A stretch of 11,033 bases of DNA from Sergeia podlipaevii (lineage: Eukaryota; Euglenozoa; Kinetoplastea; Trypanosomatida; Trypanosomatidae), in assembly GCA_030849805.1 (NCBI GenBank), contig JASANZ010001709.1, forward strand, positions 1 to 11,033, in the 5' to 3' direction. The notes beneath the pieces were generated by a model that saw only the letters and a list, made by a program, of their open reading frames with translations, searched no databases and was not told the DNA's origin. A program made the position numbers and the translations under genes. Below are positions 7,545 to 11,033 of this stretch, in pieces. Every line of letters begins with the position of its first letter. The stretch's first letter is position 1.

Positions 7545-7860
7545 ATTTAATTTATTGTTCTCATTGCTAGCAAAATGAAAAAAATTAATGTGAAGCACCC
7601 AAAACAAATAACTAAGCAATGATGACAAAAACAACAACAACAAAAAAAAAAGTGGTCAAGCATGATGGCGCATGCGTCATCTATTAGAAAACTCTCATTC
7701 TCCCCCACATCCTGCTATATTTTTCAAAGTAGCGAAAAGAAAAAAAAAACGACGATGCAAGGGACAGCGTGGACAACAATATATACCCTCCCCAAACACA
7801 TATATATATGTAGATACCATCAGATCAAGAGTTAAAGCAGTAGCAATCTACTTGCGCCAC

Positions 7861-8133
7861 TTACAGGTACCGATCATCGTTTTCGCTCCACTTTGTTTTC
7901 ACAACAATGAACAAAGCAAAACACATGATCATCGCGCATAGCGGGATGGAGGGGCCAGGCTGACAGTAGTGTTTTTGTTGCATCATGAGACGCTTCTTGC
8001 TCATAGTCAGTTTGCGCTGCAATTGAGCTGGAGTAACAGTGCAGATCGTGCGAAGACTATCACCACCTACTAGTGAAGGGTTCCCAAGGAAACTCCTGCT
8101 GCTTTCTCCAAAAAGGCGATAAAAAGAAGACAT
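7861..8133 (-). CDS. small single-pass membrane protein, unrecognised
   Basis: A 90-residue frame from ATG 8133, the first ATG after the predicted splice acceptor, to a TAA at 7863-7861. It has a polar, Ser-rich N-terminal half, a basic segment (QRKLTMSKKRLMMQQKH, 39-55) and one hydrophobic span at about 63-78 (IPLCAMIMCFALFIVV) followed by a short charged tail (KTKWSENDDRYL). The positive-inside rule gives no clear answer, since both flanks carry lysines. Codon use is less GC-biased at third positions than in the ABC gene. The shape fits a small organelle-membrane or complex-subunit protein, but no family is recognised and no function is assigned. Confidence 0.65.
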   Translation of the reverse strand: MSSFYRLFGESSRSFLGNPSLVGGDSLRTICTVTPAQLQRKLTMSKKRLMMQQKHYCQPGPSIPLCAMIMCFALFIVVKTKWSENDDRYL

Positions 8134-8290
8134 TTTATACTTCTATCTGTTGTCTTTGCCCCGTACAATTATGTGCTTCTGATGCTCTTGTGACTAGCGA
8201 TTATTATTATTTTTTAAGTTATGCAAAAACACTTCAAGAGCCACGATTACAAAAAAAAAGATAGCCGTAAGTCTGCAAAATCAAATAAAC

Positions 8291-8345
8291 CTTGGGTAGC
8301 AACGAGAAGGGAGACAACGAAAGAAAAAAAAAAGAAGAAGAAAGT
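8291..8345 (-). promoter_or_regulatory. trans-splice acceptor for the gene starting at 8133
   Basis: A strong sense-strand pyrimidine tract (about 8345-8306, CTT/T10/CTTTC with TCTCCCTTCTC) is followed by the first AG at 8292-8291; a TTTTGCAG at 8275-8274 is a good alternative. The leader of about 140 to 157 bases has no ATG before 8133. Confidence 0.6.
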
Positions 8346-8437
8346 GGAAATCATTAAATAAGAACGTAGACAAGACCCTAGCACAACATTATGTACCTCT
8401 CCCCTCTAGTGGAAACAGACAGTGACTACACTTCAAT

Positions 8438-8461
8438 GAAACGAGTTTTTTTTTTCGTTTC
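8438..8461. other. 7-bp hairpin with T-run loop
   Basis: GAAACGA at 8438-8444 pairs perfectly with TCGTTTC at 8455-8461 around a ten-base loop of G and nine T. It lies about 180 bases past the stop of the 8644-9369 gene. The A/T context makes a chance match plausible. Confidence 0.4.
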
Positions 8462-8643
8462 TCAAAAATGAAGGTAACGCAACCTGCACATTCCCTCGTT
8501 CAAACAACAAAAAAAACACTAATAGTGTCATCGAAGAGGTGCTGAGTAGTATTTGGAGTCTACACCAACTTTCCTCTGCATATCATTCGCCAACATTCAG
8601 ATACAAGAAAAGACAAAAAGAAGAAGATTTGTCTGTCCTCCTT

Positions 8644-9369
8644 TCATTTGCCAAAGGAGACGAGCAATACAGCAAGCACCGCGAACAAGCACATGAGTAT
8701 CCACCATTCGCTACCAAGATGTACTCGAGGCTGAATAAACTCACGTGGTGCATGCGGGTCCAACAGGGGCGGCGGAGGCACAATCCCTCTTATTGTCTCC
8801 CCAGAAGCATCCCACTGCGCGCCCCGCACGGCCTGCTTTGCTGCCCTGACATGTTCTGGCATTGTATTATACCTGGGATCAACTCGAACGTCCATTGTGT
8901 AGGAGGACCCACCTTCAAAGGGAGATTGTCTCTCTGATCCATCTGCACTAGCAGAGACAGTAGAACCAGCAGCACCTGGTACACTACGAGGTCGGCCTAA
9001 ATGTGCCTTGGGGTCCAGTAGATCTCCATAATTCTGAGATCCTTTGTTCTGGCCATGCTGTTGGCGTCGCTGCAGTCGCTCTGCGTAGTCGTCCAAGAGA
9101 GGTTCAGGCCCCCATTTAGTTTGAATAGTCGGGCCTTGAAAGAGCTTGCTAGGCACTCGTCCTGCCAGCTCATCAATCTCTTGCTGAAGCTCCGCAAGTT
9201 TTTGGTGTCGTGAGGATGATGTAAAATCCTGAATAGATCCTTCCGGTACGTATGGCATACCTCGCGTGAAGGGATGCACTGAGGTAAAGATGGGATTCGA
9301 TATTACCTGCAAGCAAGCACCTTGCTGAACACGCAGGGGCAATGCTTTGATTAAGACAACGTGTCGCAT
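8644..9369 (-). CDS. C-terminally anchored membrane protein with presequence-like N-terminus, unrecognised
   Basis: A 241-residue frame from ATG 9369 to TGA at 8646-8644. No in-frame ATG lies upstream before a stop. The first 42 residues contain no Asp or Glu and several Arg/Lys (MRHVVLIKALPLRVQQ), as in mitochondrial targeting presequences. Residues about 55-105 are helical and charged (QKLAELQQEIDELAG and DDYAERLQRRQQ), a possible short coiled coil. Residues about 120-220 are Gly/Pro/Ser-rich and probably disordered, with a PPPP motif near 198-201. One hydrophobic span (EWWILMCLFAVLAVLLVSF, about 221-239) ends two residues before the C-terminus, as in tail-anchored proteins. A mitochondrial membrane protein is the best inference; no family is recognised. 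Met38 is an alternative start but would discard the presequence. Confidence 0.72.
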   Translation of the reverse strand: MRHVVLIKALPLRVQQGACLQVISNPIFTSVHPFTRGMPYVPEGSIQDFTSSSRHQKLAELQQEIDELAGRVPSKLFQGPTIQTKWGPEPLLDDYAERLQRRQQHGQNKGSQNYGDLLDPKAHLGRPRSVPGAAGSTVSASADGSERQSPFEGGSSYTMDVRVDPRYNTMPEHVRAAKQAVRGAQWDASGETIRGIVPPPPLLDPHAPREFIQPRVHLGSEWWILMCLFAVLAVLLVSFGK

Positions 9370-9934
9370 TGCTGCTCGAATAATTAATAACAAAAGAAAC
9401 AGAAAAAAATGATGGCAGAAATAAAGGACCTTTCAGGTTCGCCTGAGCTGCTGTCGATACCAAAAATTATAAAGTATGCAAGAGGTGAAGCGCTGAATAC
9501 AACGTCTCCAACAGCACAACCACAACAGCAAAAATCACCACAAAATACAAATGGCTAAAAGTAGCAAAAAAAAAAAAAATGGCACGATAAATGAAAGCTT
9601 TTCTCTATCCCTTTAGAGAAGGGAAAAAGGTAGAAAAAAAAAGGCAAAAAAAAGTGAAAAATGACATCCACCATCTCGCTCACAATGCTCTCAAACTAAC
9701 TCTTGTCTCCTTTATGAGGAGTAGTACTATTTCATGCTTCCGTGTAGAGCAGACACGCCACCTATTCTCTTTTTCCTTCTCTTCGTGCTCATACGTGTCA
9801 CGACGAGAATAGCATTCACATTTACACATAGCAACGAGACAGCAAATTATGATCAACCTTTCAACAACAAAAAAGTATCATCCATAAACTCTTCGTAGAT
9901 CGTGACAGAAACGCAAAACAAAAAAAGACAATTT
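9370..9934. other. spacer between the 9935-10261 and 8644-9369 genes
   Basis: No gene seen. A-rich on the plus strand. It includes the leader and acceptor of the 8644-9369 gene and an imperfect inverted repeat at 9598-9623 (CTTTTCTCTA against TAGAGAAGGG), which has two G-T pairs on the plus strand. Confidence 0.65.
9555..9579 (-). promoter_or_regulatory. candidate trans-splice acceptor for the gene starting at 9369
   Basis: A T14 run on the minus strand (9579-9566) is followed by GCTACTTTTAG, with AG at 9556-9555. The 185-base leader has no ATG before 9369. A second T-rich tract (about 9412-9390) ends in AG at 9376-9375, almost at the ATG, and is an alternative with a very short leader. Confidence 0.5.
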
Positions 9935-10261
9935 CTATTTCACCGCCGCAGATTCTTTCCGTGTTTCGCGCTGCCTGAGAGCCCACGCCTCCACCGCCTC
10001 TCTCTCGCCTTTCTTTCCCTCTGCCGATAACACAAACAGCCACGTCGGGACAATAATCATGAATCCAACTACCACTACAGCGCTCACTTCCCGCTCGCTT
10101 TGCCTAAGCCAGCTCTCGCTAGGCGTCTCCACCGGCCTCACTCGACAAGGTGCATTCCCAAACAGCCGTTGTGAACCGCTACTACCCATAGCTTCCTCGC
10201 GTGCTAATGTGCACGCTCTCATCATACGGCTCCGCCCAGAACTATATATCGTTCTCCACAT
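9935..10261 (-). CDS. small single-pass membrane protein with basic N-terminus, unrecognised
   Basis: A 108-residue frame from ATG 10261 to TAG at 9937-9935. The first 21 residues carry several Arg and no acidic residue (MWRTIYSSGRSRMMRACTLA), like a mitochondrial presequence. A hydrophobic span follows at about 60-79 (SAVVVVGFMIIVPTWLFVLS) and then a strongly charged helical tail (EGKKGEREAVEAWALRQRE). This layout is common among small subunits of mitochondrial inner-membrane complexes, but no specific family is recognised. The start is uncertain: in-frame ATGs at codons 13, 14 and 25 are alternatives, and an out-of-frame short upstream ORF overlaps the first ATG. Confidence 0.65.
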   Translation of the reverse strand: MWRTIYSSGRSRMMRACTLAREEAMGSSGSQRLFGNAPCRVRPVETPSESWLRQSEREVSAVVVVGFMIIVPTWLFVLSAEGKKGEREAVEAWALRQRETRKESAAVK

Positions 10262-10277
10262 CTATACCTATCTGCAT
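10242..10277 (-). other. upstream ORF of 11 codons overlapping the start of the 9935-10261 gene
   Basis: An ATG at 10277-10275 opens a frame MQIGIDVENDI that ends in TAG at 10244-10242. It starts 16 bases before the main ATG, in another frame, and overlaps its first six codons. It is present in the mRNA only if splicing uses the AG at 10297-10296 or 10287-10286; use of the AG at 10273-10272 would remove its ATG. Confidence 0.4.
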
Positions 10278-10295
10278 AAGACCTACTAAATGTGA

Positions 10296-10341
10296 CTTGA
10301 TATAAATAAGAGAGAAGAAGAGAGAGAGAGAGAAAGAGAAC
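10296..10341 (-). promoter_or_regulatory. polypyrimidine tract and trans-splice acceptor for the 9935-10261 gene
   Basis: On the minus strand CTGTTCTCTTT and a (CT)n/TTCTTCTCTC tract (about 10341-10309) precede AG at 10297-10296, then further AGs at 10287-10286 and 10273-10272. The tract is long and strong; which AG is used is not clear. Confidence 0.55.
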
Positions 10342-10432
10342 AGATCTGATAAAAACACAAAGCAAAAAAGAAAGTAGAAACAAAATCAAAACCAACACAA
10401 ACAATCGTAATCTGCACACCAACAAAACAGCG

Positions 10433-10449
10433 ACACACACACACACACA
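10433..10449. repeat. (AC)8 microsatellite
   Basis: About eight and a half uninterrupted AC units, with a shorter AC run close by at about 10454-10460. Confidence 0.85.
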
Positions 10450-10960
10450 GCCGCACACACATCATCCGAAGTGCAGAAGCTCATTATCACCACATAAACT
10501 GCGGGCTACAACAAAATTAAACCTGTCAGAAACAAAAAGGCTATAGAATGTCAAATGTGATTGACATATCTTAACACACACACACAAAGAATAAAATATC
10601 AAACCACAAAGCATTAACAACACAAAAAAAAAAACAGAAATAAAACGTTCTCAGAGACACGTGCACTATAGCCTCCATCACCGAGACTGCTGTCTCACCA
10701 AAAAAACACATCATTTTTTAAAAATGTTAAACAAGGGATACCGCAATCCACCACAAGACACACACAATTGAAACCCATCACCCCCTCCATCCTCATAAAC
10801 GCCTATAGCATCACCCACAACAATACATTGTATAGAAAGTGATATGGCGCGTCAAACAAACAAAAAAAAAGAAAAGAAGAATGAAGGGTGACCCATTATC
10901 ATACATATATATAAACGTTTATAAATATCTACAACACTCCACACAAAGGGAATAACTTTC

Positions 10961-11033
10961 TTACACCTCCAAAGCACTAACAAAATTCTTTACCTCCTCC
11001 CTTCCCATCGCCTCCACCATGCCGCGGAACACG
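10961..11033 (-). CDS. C-terminal end of an unidentified gene (partial)
   Basis: A minus-strand frame open at the right edge encodes VFRGMVEAMGREEVKNFVSALEV (given here as two parts: VFRGMVEAMGRE and EVKNFVSALEV overlap at E) and stops at TAA 10963-10961. Codons use G or C at the third position in about 16 of 23 cases, unlike the adjoining AT-rich spacer, and the orientation matches every other gene. Only 23 residues are visible, too few to name a family. The same DNA also has a plus-strand ATG at 11019 with a pyrimidine-rich approach, so the call is tentative. Confidence 0.5.
   Translation of the reverse strand, partial: VFRGMVEAMGREEVKNFVSALEV

Larger units (their letters stand above)
7082..7860. 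other. spacer between the 7861-8133 and 6462-7081 genes
   Basis: No gene seen. Low-complexity sequence, A-rich on the plus strand, with many A runs (for example 7276-7289, 7389-7408 and 7640-7651). It holds a long imperfect hairpin at 7501-7544, a short GC-rich palindrome CGCATGCG at 7669-7676 and a TA tract near 7800. A 129-codon minus-strand frame here is made of Phe/Leu/Ser codons from pyrimidine tracts and is not a gene. Confidence 0.7.
8134..8643. other. spacer between the 8644-9369 and 7861-8133 genes
   Basis: No gene seen. It carries the leader and pyrimidine tract of the 7861-8133 gene, a TTA/TTT tract near 8200-8215, and a hairpin with T-run loop at 8438-8461. Confidence 0.7.
10262..10960. 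other. spacer upstream of the 9935-10261 gene
   Basis: No gene seen. Rich in A and C on the plus strand (sense strand T/G-rich). It includes the (GA)n tract near 10309-10335, an (AC)n tract at 10433-10449, an AT-rich inverted repeat at 10712-10726, and the perfect palindrome TATAAACGTTTATA at 10910-10923. The minus-strand frame at 10222-10458 consists of Cys/Val and Leu codons from these repeats and is not a gene. Confidence 0.65.

Noticed and set aside
8539..8937. A 132-codon plus-strand frame
   Set aside because: It overlaps the 8644-9369 gene antisense and has no motif. The minus-strand frame has a presequence, a membrane anchor and a splice acceptor.
10222..10458. A 78-codon minus-strand hydrophobic frame
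   Set aside because: It is produced by TG and CT repeats (Cys/Val and Leu/Ser runs) and lies over the leader of the 9935-10261 gene.

Overview
The window looks like nuclear DNA of a trypanosomatid (kinetoplastid) flagellate. All recognisable genes lie on the minus strand, none needs an intron, and they are separated by 0.5 to 1.2 kb of AT-rich, low-complexity spacer. Most starts are preceded on the sense strand by a polypyrimidine tract and an AG, the pattern expected for spliced-leader trans-splicing of a polycistronic transcript. The large ABC protein also reads like the trypanosomatid branch of the ABCC (MRP / P-glycoprotein A) family. The species cannot be named from this sequence.

In transcription order (high to low coordinates) the window holds: the last 23 codons of an unidentified gene (10961-11033); a 108-residue single-pass protein (9935-10261); a 241-residue protein with a basic N-terminus and a C-terminal membrane anchor (8644-9369); a 90-residue single-pass protein (7861-8133); a roughly 206-residue membrane/coiled-coil protein whose frame is broken at an ambiguous base N at 6879 (6462-7081); a 188-residue Yip1-domain protein of the YIPF6/Yip4 type (5343-5909); and the first 1377 residues of an ABCC half-drug-pump/half-conjugate-exporter type transporter (1-4133), which runs off the left edge just as its second nucleotide-binding domain begins.

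The ABC gene is longer than its most obvious internal start (3428) suggests. The frame stays open to an ATG at 4133, which adds 235 residues. These include the conserved pre-TMD1 block of the trypanosomatid ABCC proteins and an unusual cysteine cluster. The Yip1 protein should act in Golgi/ER membrane traffic and the ABCC protein in export at the plasma membrane or an intracellular membrane. The four small proteins between 6462 and 10261 are not recognisable by family, but each has one membrane span, and three have basic, acid-poor N-termini like mitochondrial presequences. Neighbouring genes in trypanosomatid arrays are usually functionally unrelated, so no shared pathway is claimed.

The spacers contain microsatellites (CA, TA, GA, TAA, TAAAAAT), homopolymer runs, predicted trans-splice acceptors and a few compact inverted repeats. 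I saw no tRNA, rRNA, CRISPR array or transposase. No clearly new biological system is evident. The best leads are the cysteine cluster on the ABC transporter, the frame break at the N, and the run of small single-span proteins.
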